Source: Phycisphaerales bacterium (GTDB taxonomy: Bacteria; Planctomycetota; Phycisphaerae; Phycisphaerales; UBA1924). Taken from it: a DNA stretch of 51,248 nt. Below are positions 16,697 through 24,767 of the stretch, in pieces; the stretch's first letter is position 1; each line of letters starts with the position of its first letter. The position numbers were made by a program, and so were the translations under genes. The notes below the pieces were generated by a model. The model worked only from the letters and a program-made list of their open reading frames with translations. It was not told the DNA's origin and did no database searches. The stretch is from NCBI GenBank assembly GCA_029260315.1, contig JAJDDM010000166.1, forward strand, positions 1 to 51,248, written 5' to 3'.

Positions 16697-17581
16697 CTAG
16701 CCCCGGGTGGGCTCCAGGCTGGGGATGTCGGTGACGGTGTGGTGCTCGCCGAAGAGCGCCTGCTCGAAGCCGCCGTCGTCGCGCCGCTCGGTCAGCGGGC
16801 CGTCGGCGGCGCCGCGCAGGAACTGGCGGATCAATCGTTCACCCTCGTCGAGCTGCGCGGCTTCGTCGTCCGGCGTGTCACGCAGCTTCTCGAACGCTTC
16901 GCGCTTGTCGATCCGCAGCATCCTGCCGCGATCGAGCATCGCCATCCGGTCGGCGATGGTGAACGCCGAGTCCATCTCATGGGTGACGACCACGCTGGTG
17001 ACGCCCAGCTTGGAGCCCAGGCTCTTGATGAGCTGGTCGATCTGGGCGCTGGTGACCGGATCCAGCCCGGCGCTGGGCTCGTCGTAGAACAAGAGCTGCG
17101 GATCCAGCGAGAGCGCCCGCGCCAGCCCGGCCCGCTTCTTCATGCCCCCGGAGATCTCGCTGGGCAGCTTGTCGCCCGCGTCGAGCAGATTTACCAGCTC
17201 CAGCTTGATCAGCACCTGGATGTCGATGATGTCCTGGTCGAGGTCCGTATGCTCGCGCAGCGGCAGGGCCACGTTCTCCGAGACCGTCATTGAGTTGAAC
17301 AGCGCCCCGGACTGGAACAAGATCCCGAACTTCTTGCGGGTCTCGTTGAGCTCGTTCTCGCTCATCGCGCAGATGTTGTCGCCGAAGAGTTCGATCGTGC
17401 CCTCGTCGGGCGCGATCGAGCCGATCATCAGGCGCAGCATCGTGCTCTTGCCCGAGCCCGAGCCGCCCATGATGACCATCACCTCGCCCTCGTGGACATC
17501 GAGGTTGATCCCGTCGAGGACCGTCTGGTCGCCGAAGCGTTTGACGACATCACGCATCCGGATGACCGGTGTCTCTGGCAC
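16697..17581 (-). CDS. mlaF: MlaF-like ABC transporter ATPase
   Basis: A 294-residue ABC ATPase: Walker A GGSGSGKST at 39-47, Q-loop in 'ILFQSGALFNSMTV' (the form typical of MlaF), signature SGGMKKR at 144-150 and Walker B with DEPSAGLD at 167-174. The C-terminal 50 residues are a charged extension with 'DDEAAQLDEGERLIRQFL'. It powers phospholipid transport with MlaD. The permease MlaE, which normally sits between them, is missing from this locus and must be elsewhere in the genome. Confidence 0.9.
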   Translation of the reverse strand: MPETPVIRMRDVVKRFGDQTVLDGINLDVHEGEVMVIMGGSGSGKSTMLRLMIGSIAPDEGTIELFGDNICAMSENELNETRKKFGILFQSGALFNSMTVSENVALPLREHTDLDQDIIDIQVLIKLELVNLLDAGDKLPSEISGGMKKRAGLARALSLDPQLLFYDEPSAGLDPVTSAQIDQLIKSLGSKLGVTSVVVTHEMDSAFTIADRMAMLDRGRMLRIDKREAFEKLRDTPDDEAAQLDEGERLIRQFLRGAADGPLTERRDDGGFEQALFGEHHTVTDIPSLEPTRG

Positions 17582-17629
17582 GGGGGAAATATAGCTCCTG
17601 GGCGGCCTCTCTCGGCGGGCCGTCGGTTC

Positions 17630-18481
17630 TCAGGGTTCCATCAGGCGGATGACCGAGCCGTCCTCGCCCACCACCCGGATATCGGTCAGCAGCGCCTCCA
17701 GCGTGACCCCCCGCGAGATGAGCTGCGACGCCACGTCCTCATGCACGCGCAATACGACCAGGGCGTTGCCCTTCTCCAGCCACAGGGGCACGGCGGGAAT
17801 CTCGTCCTCGCTCTGTGTGTCGCGCACGATCCGCGCGGCGTCGGGCCAGCGGACCGCCAGCAGCTCGCCCACGCTTCGCGCCCCGTGGGCCAGGTCCGGC
17901 TCACCGAAGTCCGCCTGGACCCGCTCGCGGAACGACGCCAGCCGCTCGGGCGTCAGTGCGTCGCGGACCGACTCGTGGAAGATGGCGTCGATCTTCTCAG
18001 CGTCCGCGTCCGAATCGATCGCCGCGTCGTCAATTGTCTGGAGGGCGTACAGGGTGGTGCCCGTTGTCATCTTGCCCAGGCGGATCACCTGGGTCGCCAT
18101 CAGGATGTTGAGGGCCGCGCCGAGGATATTGAGCGCCAAACCCGCCCCCGCGTACCCGGCGCCGCGCACACGCTCCGGGCGCATCGCGATCAGGAAGAAG
18201 GCGAACGCGCCGAGGAACAGCCCGATGAGCGAGAGCACGATCGGCAGGACCATCGCGATCACCGCGCCGCGATAGGAGACCGACCAGAGCAGATTCGCGG
18301 TCCCCGCGACGCCGCCGATGCAGCTGATCGGTCCGACGAGCCCGAGGATCATGGACCAGACCGCGGCCTTGCTGCGGAGGCGCGTGCCCGATGGGGGCGG
18401 CTTGGAACCGAAGTCGCTGAAGGCCGGCTCGTCCATGCCGCCAGCGTAGGGAGCGTGCGCCGGATCGCGCGGGCCGGACAT
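17630..18481 (-). CDS. Polytopic membrane protein with a C-terminal soluble domain, unknown function
   Basis: A 283-residue protein (268 if the ATG at 18436 is used). After a Pro-rich N-terminus come about four hydrophobic segments between residues 38 and 135, of the kind seen in DUF4190-like proteins, then a soluble 150-residue domain rich in Asp/Glu with 'RLASFRERVQADFGE' and 'LRVHEDVASQLISRG'. It lies 48 bp upstream of mlaF on the same strand and might be co-transcribed with it. I do not recognise its function. Confidence 0.6.
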   Translation of the reverse strand: MSGPRDPAHAPYAGGMDEPAFSDFGSKPPPSGTRLRSKAAVWSMILGLVGPISCIGGVAGTANLLWSVSYRGAVIAMVLPIVLSLIGLFLGAFAFFLIAMRPERVRGAGYAGAGLALNILGAALNILMATQVIRLGKMTTGTTLYALQTIDDAAIDSDADAEKIDAIFHESVRDALTPERLASFRERVQADFGEPDLAHGARSVGELLAVRWPDAARIVRDTQSEDEIPAVPLWLEKGNALVVLRVHEDVASQLISRGVTLEALLTDIRVVGEDGSVIRLMEP

Positions 18482-18608
18482 CGCGTTGGTGATCGCACGA
18501 TTTCAATCCGTCGCGAGCGGTGGCAAGATCGCCGTCGCGCCCGGGTCTGTGCTCACCCATGCGCGCGGTCACCTCGAACGAGTCGAGCGATGTCGTAGCG
18601 TTCGGCGA

Positions 18609-18754
18609 GGGGTGCCGTGGTCTGAGCGAGTCTTCGAGCGAAGGCCACGCCGAAGCGTTGGCCGTTCTGGGTTTCTGGCGAGGACGACGGCTTGGCGACT
18701 TCGCTGGCCTGCGCGTGGCCTTCGTCGCAAAGCCTCCTCAGACCACGGCACCCC
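18609..18754. repeat. 146-bp inverted-repeat element, copy 1
   Basis: The outer 12 bp are perfect inverted repeats (GGGGTGCCGTGG and its complement). The left arm continues TCTGAGCGAGTCTTCGAGCG, the right arm, read inward on the other strand, TCTGAGGAGGCTTTGCGACG, and both then read AAGGCCACG. The arms are thus related but distinct (types A and B). The central part is about 60 bp. It fills most of the 306-bp gap between the genes starting at 18481 and ending at 18788, and no gene is seen in that gap. A second copy is at 36549-36643 in reverse arm order. Confidence 0.8.
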
Positions 18755-18787
18755 CAGACCGCTCGCAACACGAGAGTTGAAACTGCC

Positions 18788-19909
18788 CTAGCCCATCGCC
18801 CGCAGGGACCGCACGCACGCGATGATGATCTCTGCAGCCTCGTCGATCTTCTCTTGGCGCGTGAATCGGCTGAGGCTCAGGCGGATCGAGCCGCGGACGC
18901 GATCCTCGTCCAGCCCCATCGCCAGGAGCACGGGGGAGGGATCGAGCGAGCCGCTGCTGCACGCGGCACCGGCCGATGCGCCCACGCCGCGCTCGGAGAG
19001 CATCAATAACAACGCCTCGGCGTCAATGCCGGGAAGCGCGATGTTGGTGGTGGTCCAGGCGCGAGCATCGCGTGGGCCGTTGATGGCCGCATCTGGAATC
19101 GCGTCAAGAAGCGTGCGTTCCAAGCGATCGCGCAAGCCCGCGAGGGCCTCCTGCCGGGAGGGATCTTGCAGCCATTCGCGCACCTGGCGGGCCGCGACGC
19201 CCGCGCCGCAGATGGCGGGTGTCGCCTCGGTGCCGCCGCGCCTTGCGAGTTCCTGCGCGCCGGCGATCAGCGGGCGGACGCGGGCGCCGTCGCGGGCATA
19301 GAGCACGCCGACGCCCTTGGGGCCGTGGAACTTGTGCGGGCTGCCCGCGAGATAGTCGACGCCAAGCTCGCGGACATCAACGGGAACGCGCCCCACAGCC
19401 TGGGTCGCGTCCAGCAGCACGGGGATCTCGCGCTCGCGGGCGGCGTCGAGCAGGTGTTCCAGCGGTTGGATCGCGCCGGTCTCGTTGTTGACCAGGTGCG
19501 TTGCGAGCCCGCCCACGCCATCGAGGCGATCGAGCGCGTCCTCGATGTCGAGCAGTCCGCCGCGAGTCACGGCGCACAAGCGCGGCTTGCGCCGAGTCGC
19601 CTCCAGGCCCTCGCGGATCGCCGCGTGTTCAATGGGCGAAGTCAGAATCTCGCCCTCGCCCATCGACCGCAGCGCCAGGTGGATCGCCTCGCTGGCGCTG
19701 GACGTGAAGACGATCTCACGGGCGGTCGCGCCGATCAGATTCGCGATATCCCGGCGGGCCAGTTCGATCGCCGCCCGCGCCCGCTGGCCCTCGCGGTGGA
19801 CGCTGGAGGGATTCGCCCAAAGCGTTCGGCAGGCCTCTTCGATCGCCTCGACGACCTCGGGCGTCGGGCGCGTCGTCGCGTTGGCGTCGAGATCGATCCA
19901 GCCGCCCAT
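18788..19909 (-). CDS. Cysteine desulfurase (NifS/IscS family)
   Basis: A 373-residue PLP enzyme: N-terminal 'YLDANATT'-type motif (IDLDANATTRP, residues 5-14), 'SASEAIHLAL', the PLP-binding Lys in 'GSPHKFHGPKG' (H192-K193) and the active-site Cys C317 in 'ASAGAACSSGS'. It takes sulfur from cysteine for iron-sulfur clusters or tRNA thiolation. Its ATG at 19909 overlaps the TGA of the TetR gene, so the two are translationally coupled. No IscU or MnmA gene lies beside it, so its partner is not evident. Confidence 0.92.
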   Translation of the reverse strand: MGGWIDLDANATTRPTPEVVEAIEEACRTLWANPSSVHREGQRARAAIELARRDIANLIGATAREIVFTSSASEAIHLALRSMGEGEILTSPIEHAAIREGLEATRRKPRLCAVTRGGLLDIEDALDRLDGVGGLATHLVNNETGAIQPLEHLLDAAREREIPVLLDATQAVGRVPVDVRELGVDYLAGSPHKFHGPKGVGVLYARDGARVRPLIAGAQELARRGGTEATPAICGAGVAARQVREWLQDPSRQEALAGLRDRLERTLLDAIPDAAINGPRDARAWTTTNIALPGIDAEALLLMLSERGVGASAGAACSSGSLDPSPVLLAMGLDEDRVRGSIRLSLSRFTRQEKIDEAAEIIIACVRSLRAMG

Positions 19910-20529
19910 CAGCCGCCCTTGCGTGTGCTGTTCTTGCCCGGGCCGACGAGGATGCGGGCGACGACATCGCGGACATGCTGGCCCTGGTCCGAGACGCCGT
20001 GCCCCTCGACGCCCAGGGCGCTGAGCACGCCGTAGCCCAGGCCCACGTCGATGAGCAGCCACGCGATGAGCGAGGCGTCGATCCGGCTGGTGACCCGATG
20101 CGATTGCTGGGCCCGCTCGATCTCCTGGGTGAGAAACTCGTGCAGGGCCGCGAAGTGCCTCTGGATCGCCTCGTGAATCACCTTGTCGTCCGAGACCGTG
20201 ATCGCCTGGAGCACAACGCGATAGGCGTCGCGCCCCTCGTCGGCGACCATCGGGTTATCCCCCAGCAGCCTCGTCAAACGCTCGGCGGGGTCCGACGCGC
20301 CCCGCAGGTGACGCTTCCACATCGCCAGCGTCTCCTCGCCCGCCTGCTCGATCAGGGCGATGAACAGATCGCGCTTGGACGCGAAGTGGCGGTAGATGAT
20401 CGGCTCGGTGACCCCGGCGGACTTGGCAAGCTCGGCGGTCGTGGCACGTGCGTAGCCGCGGCGCGAGAACAGCTCTGCCGCTGTCTGGAGCAGCTGCGCT
20501 CGCCTGGCAGACGCCGACAATCGGCTCAT
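19909..20529 (-). CDS. TetR-family transcriptional regulator
   Basis: A 206-residue protein with an N-terminal helix-turn-helix at about residues 10-58 ('RRAQLLQTAAELFSRRGY', 'TTAELAKSAGV', 'IYRHFASKRDLF'). The remainder is a helical ligand-binding and dimer domain. The ATG at 20529 overlaps the yidD stop (ATGA), and its own stop overlaps the cysteine desulfurase start, which places a regulator inside an rnpA-yidD-tetR-desulfurase chain. The ligand is unknown. Confidence 0.9.
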   Translation of the reverse strand: MSRLSASARRAQLLQTAAELFSRRGYARATTAELAKSAGVTEPIIYRHFASKRDLFIALIEQAGEETLAMWKRHLRGASDPAERLTRLLGDNPMVADEGRDAYRVVLQAITVSDDKVIHEAIQRHFAALHEFLTQEIERAQQSHRVTSRIDASLIAWLLIDVGLGYGVLSALGVEGHGVSDQGQHVRDVVARILVGPGKNSTRKGG

Positions 20530-20876
20530 GACCGTCCCTCGTGCAATGAGGGGTGCGCCGTGCGGCGCTCGCCCCCGCAAGTGTATGGGCTCGGAGGTGG
20601 GTCCGGTGCGTCCATCCCACGCGGCTCGCGGATGGGGACGGGGTCGTAGCCGCCTCTCGCGAAGGGATGACATCGCAGGATGCGTCGGGTCGCGAGCCAT
20701 CCGCCGCGGATGCCGCCGTGCTCGTGCAGGGCCTCGAGGGCATACTCGCTGCAGGTGGGTCGGTATCGGCATTGCCCGCCGAGCATTGGGCGGAGGGTCC
20801 ACTGGTACGCCCGGACACCGAGGGCGAGCAGGCGGGCGAGGCATCGGTCGGACCATCGGGGAGTTCGCCGGATCAT
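20526..20876 (-). CDS. yidD: Membrane protein insertion efficiency factor YidD
   Basis: A 116-residue protein with the whole family signature: 'CRYRPTCSEYALEAL' (C36, C42), 'HGGIRGGWLATRRILRCHPF' (C69) and 'GGYDPVP'. The family is usually 70-90 residues; a Pro-rich tail of about 30 residues is added here. It assists YidC-dependent membrane protein insertion. It overlaps rnpA by four bases, the classical rnpA-yidD order, but yidC is not the next gene. Confidence 0.93.
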   Translation of the reverse strand: MIRRTPRWSDRCLARLLALGVRAYQWTLRPMLGGQCRYRPTCSEYALEALHEHGGIRGGWLATRRILRCHPFARGGYDPVPIREPRGMDAPDPPPSPYTCGGERRTAHPSLHEGRS

Positions 20877-21277
20877 GAGGCGGCCTTGCCGGCCCGGCGG
20901 ATCGCGATCGAAGCAACGTCTTTCGCCATCGCTCCAAGGGCCTCTTGGTAGCGCTCCAGGGGCCAGGAATCGTGGGCTCGGGCCGAGATTACCAGGTCGA
21001 GCCCGCCGGGCTCTGGGCCGACCGGGAGGTCGACGCGGCTAAGGCGGAATGCCTCGCGGAGCTGGCGTTTCAGGCGGTTGCGCCGGACGGCAGGGCCGAC
21101 GCGGCGACCGATCGAGAGCCCCAGACGGTGATGGTCGAGGCCGTTGGGGGCAGCGTGGAGGGTGATGGGGCCTCGCGTAGCGCGGAGCTTGTTCTGGTAG
21201 ACGCGGGCGAACTCGCGCGCGTGGCTGAGGCGATCGCAGGGACGAAATCGCAGTGATGGAGCGTTTGCGTCGGGCAC
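20873..21277 (-). CDS. rnpA: Ribonuclease P protein component
   Basis: A 134-residue protein of the expected size with the RNA-binding signature 'RRNRLKRQLREAFR' at residues 65-78 and an N-terminal 'LSHAREFARVYQNK' segment. It binds RNase P RNA and assists 5' processing of tRNA precursors. The start is GTG at 21277. Ribosomal protein L34 (rpmH), normally just upstream, is not present. Confidence 0.93.
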   Translation of the reverse strand: MPDANAPSLRFRPCDRLSHAREFARVYQNKLRATRGPITLHAAPNGLDHHRLGLSIGRRVGPAVRRNRLKRQLREAFRLSRVDLPVGPEPGGLDLVISARAHDSWPLERYQEALGAMAKDVASIAIRRAGKAAS

Positions 21278-21307
21278 GCCCGAACGATACGGGGCGAGCA
21301 GCGGGAG

Positions 21308-21784
21308 TTATTCGGGTCTCAGTCGTCTGAACAGGCCGATGGCGATGCAGGCCGAGCCGCCGAGGAGCAGCCAGAGGCGGATCTTCTCGTCCATGACGAG
21401 TCGGCGGAGGCGGGTGTCGCGGACTCGGCGGATCGGAAGTGCCGGGATCTCGGGCTCGACCGAGCCCAGAACGTCGGCGCTGGGGCGCGAGGAGGCGAGC
21501 ACGATCGCCCTCTGGTCGGGTGAGTCGGCGGGGACGAGATTGAGCTGGCTGGCGACCAGGCTGCGGATCAGGGACTCATCGCCCCGCTGGAGGGCGGCGT
21601 TGACCATCTCGTAGCGCTCGGCGGTGAGCTGAGCGTGGGCGAGCATCGTCTGGGCGCGGTCGCGTTGCCAGCGGGCCTCGCCGAAGCGGTCTTGGGCGGG
21701 GACCAGCACGCAGGCGGCGAGGGTGGTCAGGCCGCTCAGAAGGAAGAGCCAGGCGGGGTCGAAGATGGCGCGGGCGATGGGCAC
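21308..21784 (-). CDS. Two-helix membrane protein, unknown function
   Basis: A 158-residue protein with hydrophobic segments at both ends (about 9-28 and 135-153) and a helical, Arg/Glu/Gln-rich middle. The GTG start at 21784 follows a C-rich tract on this strand and shows no ribosome-binding site, so the real start may be further in. It is 30 bp upstream of rnpA on the same strand. No family recognised. Confidence 0.55.
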   Translation of the reverse strand: MPIARAIFDPAWLFLLSGLTTLAACVLVPAQDRFGEARWQRDRAQTMLAHAQLTAERYEMVNAALQRGDESLIRSLVASQLNLVPADSPDQRAIVLASSRPSADVLGSVEPEIPALPIRRVRDTRLRRLVMDEKIRLWLLLGGSACIAIGLFRRLRPE

Positions 21785-21795
21785 GCTGTGGTATC

Positions 21796-21818
21796 GGAGG
21801 GGGTGGGGGTGGGGGTGG
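21796..21818 (+). other. G-rich tract with three GGGGG runs
   Basis: GGAGGGGGTGGGGGTGGG followed by GGTGG lies 12-34 bp upstream of the GTG at 21784, G-rich on the non-coding strand. It could form a G-quadruplex, or simply be a low-complexity slip tract. No other gene-like signal is present in this gap. Confidence 0.5.
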
Positions 21819-21834
21819 AGATTTCCCGTGTAGA

Positions 21835-21851
21835 TCGGCTCTCCGAGCCGA
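21835..21851. repeat. TCGGCTC hairpin, copy 1
   Basis: TCGGCTC-TCC-GAGCCGA, a perfect 7-bp stem, preceded by GTAGA. A near copy with loop TGC is at 29439-29455 with the same GTAGA flank and orientation. It adjoins the stop codon of the beta-lactamase-like remnant. Confidence 0.6.
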
Positions 21852-21852
21852 T

Positions 21853-22092
21853 TCAGCGGCGGAGCAGCGCAAGAGCGTCGAAGGCTCGTTCGATGAGGAC
21901 GGCTTCGTCGAGGACGGCTTTGGAGTTATTCCACGCGAGGCTGAGCAGGATGACCTGACCCTGGGTGTGTTCCAGCAGCCAGGTGAGATTGATCACGCCG
22001 GGCTCGGAGCCGTCTTTGAAGAGGATGCGGGGGTCGGTATTCGCGTTGATGGGGATCGAGGATGCGGTCGGAGCTATCGCCGCGTGATATGC
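21853..22092 (-). pseudogene. C-terminal remnant of a beta-lactamase-like serine hydrolase
   Basis: The minus-strand frame ending with TGA at 21853-21855 encodes 'RILFKDGSEPGVINLTWLL', then 'GQVILLSLAWNN' and a helix 'AVLIERAFDALALLRR'. This matches the end of class A beta-lactamase-type hydrolases, where the K-[ST]-G box is followed by a G-hydrophobic strand pair and the last helix; here the box reads KDG. The frame stays open to about 22200 but has no start codon, and from 22093 to 22135 the DNA is AT-rich and non-coding in look. Most of the enzyme is absent. The 500-bp stretch between 21785 and 22284 otherwise holds only repeats and a possible promoter. Confidence 0.45.
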
Positions 22093-22227
22093 ATTGCACG
22101 CTGATCTAATTTTTATATCTGTGCAGGAAATGGTGTGATCGACCCATTCTTGTGCGAAGCCGTCGGCGCGGATTCTTGAAGAATGCGCGCAGGTCGCGGC
22201 GATCTATCTACAATGGCCCGATCCCGC

Positions 22228-22258
22228 TTGACAGGCAAGGGGAGGGGCGCGGTATGGT
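22228..22258 (+). promoter_or_regulatory. Possible sigma70-type promoter for the SUMF1-like gene
   Basis: A perfect TTGACA (22228-22233) is followed after 19 bp by TATGGT (22253-22258), with the ATG of the SUMF1-like gene at 22285. The spacing is longer than ideal, so this is a candidate only. Confidence 0.35.
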
Positions 22259-22284
22259 GTTCATGCATGGAAGCGAGGTGGTGG

Positions 22285-23325
22285 ATGAGGATGTGGACTA
22301 TCGCGGCAGGGTTTGCCGCACTGGGCATGCCGTCGTTCGCGCAAGATTACGACTTTACCTGGTTGACTGTGGGTGATCCGGGGAATCCACCGGCGACTGA
22401 GGACGAGTTCCCGCTCCTCGGCGGTCTCGAGGTGGGCGCGGTGGACTATGAGTTCCGGCTCACCCAGACGGAGGTCTCGGTCGGTCAATGGTTCGAGTAT
22501 GTGAACGCGTACTGGCCGTATCAAGATGAGAATCTCGGCAGGATCAACTTCACGAGCACATGGATTCTGCCGCGAAACCGAGATCCGGGACCGGGAGAGG
22601 ATCCGGAATACTACATTACGCTCAAAGGGGCAGAGGCGTTTCCCGCGAACATGGGATGGTATCACGCCGCCCGGTACGTCAACTGGCTTCACAACGGCAA
22701 GGTCGAGGAGCAGTGGGCGTTCGAGGACGGCGTGTACGACACATCGACATTCGGCGGCGTGGACGAGTTCGGCAACCCGACCGACCAGCCGCGGCACCAT
22801 CCCGACGCGAGGTTCTGGATCCCGACGATGGACGAGTGGACGAAGGGGATGTATTGGGATCCGAACCGAGACGGCGAGGGCGAGGGAGGGTATTGGTTGA
22901 TGCCGGACTCGGGCAACGAGAATCTGATCTCGGCGCCTCCGGAGAAGGGTGGGGAGACCAACGCGGGACTGGACGACTATTTGAGCGATCCGTTCGAGGC
23001 CTATCAACTCTTCTTCCCTTCCGGGCAGTTTCCGGGCACGCAGAGCCCGTGGGGGCTGCTCGACGGCTCCGGCGGCGTGAAAGAATGGAATGAGGACCGG
23101 ACGCCGGATAAGATCAGCGATTCGCGCGTGTGGCAGGGATCCTGGTTCGAGCTCGACCAGGACTTCTTCTTCCACGAGGATCGGTTGGACACGATCAGCA
23201 TCAAGCCGCCAACGTCGCACACACCGGGTTTGCGGATTGCATCACTGCCGACGTCCAGCACAACGGTTGTGCTCGGGGTTGCGGCCGTTTTCATGTGCGG
23301 GAGCAGGAGAAGAACATACAGATGA
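22285..23325 (+). CDS. Exported SUMF1/formylglycine-generating-enzyme-like protein with a PEP-CTERM-like tail
   Basis: A 346-residue protein from the ATG at 22285, which is preceded by GAGG. A signal peptide ends near 'SFAQ'. The body has FGE-sulfatase fold marks: 'FRLTQTEVSVGQWFEYVNAY', 'WYHAARYVNWLH', 'FWIPTMDEWTKGMYW', 'SPWGLLDGSGGVKEWNED' and 'WQGSWF'. The usual 'WEWC' reads KEWN, and the catalytic Cys pair of true enzymes is not seen, so it is probably a binding or structural protein. The C-terminus is 'SLPTSSTTVVLGVAAVF' then 'SRRR', a PEP-CTERM-like sorting signal. The next gene overlaps by four bases. Confidence 0.75.
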   Translation: MRMWTIAAGFAALGMPSFAQDYDFTWLTVGDPGNPPATEDEFPLLGGLEVGAVDYEFRLTQTEVSVGQWFEYVNAYWPYQDENLGRINFTSTWILPRNRDPGPGEDPEYYITLKGAEAFPANMGWYHAARYVNWLHNGKVEEQWAFEDGVYDTSTFGGVDEFGNPTDQPRHHPDARFWIPTMDEWTKGMYWDPNRDGEGEGGYWLMPDSGNENLISAPPEKGGETNAGLDDYLSDPFEAYQLFFPSGQFPGTQSPWGLLDGSGGVKEWNEDRTPDKISDSRVWQGSWFELDQDFFFHEDRLDTISIKPPTSHTPGLRIASLPTSSTTVVLGVAAVFMCGSRRRTYR

Positions 23326-24767
23326 TCTGGAAGATGGCGTTGCTGGCGCTTGCGGGGATCGCATCGGGCGCGAGTGCGGATGTCACGGTCACCCGCGTTC
23401 CGACCGGGGGCACGTCGGCGACGGTCACAGAGCTCTTGGACGGGAGGTTCCGCGTCGAGTTGTTGACCACAAGAAACGATGTTCCGACCACGTTCACCAT
23501 CAGAGGAGGCACGTTCGATGCGGTCGAGGACGTCATCATCGACAATGACTCGAATCAGTTCACATTCATCGAGATCGAGGGCCCAACATCGAATCAAAGC
23601 TTGGATTCTGTTGAGGACATCTTCGTCATCTCCAGCACGGGCACCGTCCTGCTCAGCAAGGCCAACGTGCTCAATGACGTGGCGAGCATTCAGGTCAACA
23701 CGATCACCGGCACGGACATCGGCGGGGACATTACCGGAGACATTGAACTCATCGAGCGCAGCGGCGGCGGATTCTCGAATATCGTTGACATGGACGTGGG
23801 TGGCGATATTTTCGGCGACATCCTTGTTAACTTTGGCGATATCGACGACTTGGTAGTTGGCGGCTCGATCGGCACGATCAACAACAAGAGCACGATCAGC
23901 ACCGGCCGCCACATATTCCGTCTTGTCGCCGACGAGATCCACGCGAACATCACGACGGCACAAGGATTTCACATTCAGCGTATCGAGGCCGCGGGCGTGT
24001 CCGGCACCGGCGACTTCACGGGGTCCATCAGCTCCACCAGCCTGACCAATATCAACGGGGGGCCGGAGTTCGGCCTCGTCGTGGACGGAGATCTCGATGC
24101 CGATGTCTCCTTCTCGGGAATCGTCTCTCGCCCGATCGATATCGACGGCAAGCTCGTGGATGGGCGAATCATCTCCATTGGAACAGATCTGACCGGCCCC
24201 GCAGGGGACATAATAAAGACCGCCGCGAATGGTCTCGAAGGCCTGATCATCGTCAATGCCAGCAACGGCAGCGGGACATGGACCGGCGACGTGACCGTCG
24301 GCACGACCACGCTGAGCCCTGAGCCGCGCTACACGCAGCTGGCATCCAGCCTCGGCGGCGGCGCGGTCGGCGAAGCGCCGTTCGACTTCCACAAGACCGA
24401 CTCCGAGCCCGACTACGACTCGACCGTCGACGACGCGATTCCCACGCAGGTAAGGATCAAGCACTATGGGCCTGTCCATCACACCGGCGGGCTCGGCGGC
24501 ACAGGCGTGGTGACCGTCGAGAAGCGGCCCATCTCCGGCGGTAACTGGGTGGACGTGTCCTCGGACTTCATCGTGGACGCTTCGGTCTCTCAGGTCGGCT
24601 TCAACCCGAGCATCATCGTCAAGCCGACGTTCGGCAACGCCTTCGAGGATGACACGGAGTATCGGATCGCTCCGGTCACGGGAAAGCTCTTGTGCTGCCA
24701 CGTCGACGGATCTCCGGACGTGAGCTGGGAAGACACATACTTCAAGTTCAAGATCGACGTGCCATAA
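23322..24767 (+). CDS. Large exported repeat protein, probably beta-helical
   Basis: A 481-residue protein with a signal peptide (MIWKMALLALAGIASGASA). Residues about 60-340 are built of short strands with recurring G-D-I, D-I-D-G and V-G-G-S-I turns ('DIGGDITGDI', 'VGGDIFGDILVNFGDID', 'VDGDLDADVSFSG'), as expected for a right-handed beta-helix or stacked beta-roll. The last 130 residues look like a separate beta domain with two adjacent Cys ('LLCCHVDG'). It lacks a sorting tail. The ATGA overlap with the SUMF1-like gene says that they act together, perhaps as a surface complex. Base composition is visibly less GC-rich than the neighbours. Confidence 0.65.
   Translation: MIWKMALLALAGIASGASADVTVTRVPTGGTSATVTELLDGRFRVELLTTRNDVPTTFTIRGGTFDAVEDVIIDNDSNQFTFIEIEGPTSNQSLDSVEDIFVISSTGTVLLSKANVLNDVASIQVNTITGTDIGGDITGDIELIERSGGGFSNIVDMDVGGDIFGDILVNFGDIDDLVVGGSIGTINNKSTISTGRHIFRLVADEIHANITTAQGFHIQRIEAAGVSGTGDFTGSISSTSLTNINGGPEFGLVVDGDLDADVSFSGIVSRPIDIDGKLVDGRIISIGTDLTGPAGDIIKTAANGLEGLIIVNASNGSGTWTGDVTVGTTTLSPEPRYTQLASSLGGGAVGEAPFDFHKTDSEPDYDSTVDDAIPTQVRIKHYGPVHHTGGLGGTGVVTVEKRPISGGNWVDVSSDFIVDASVSQVGFNPSIIVKPTFGNAFEDDTEYRIAPVTGKLLCCHVDGSPDVSWEDTYFKFKIDVP

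Noticed and set aside
15512-17293. A 593-codon plus-strand frame across mlaD and mlaF
   Set aside because: It is a shadow of two recognised genes, rich in Arg/Val/Leu without any motif.
22285-23325. Active formylglycine-generating enzyme
   Set aside because: The position normally holding Cys after W-E-W is Asn and no Cys pair is seen in the body of the protein.
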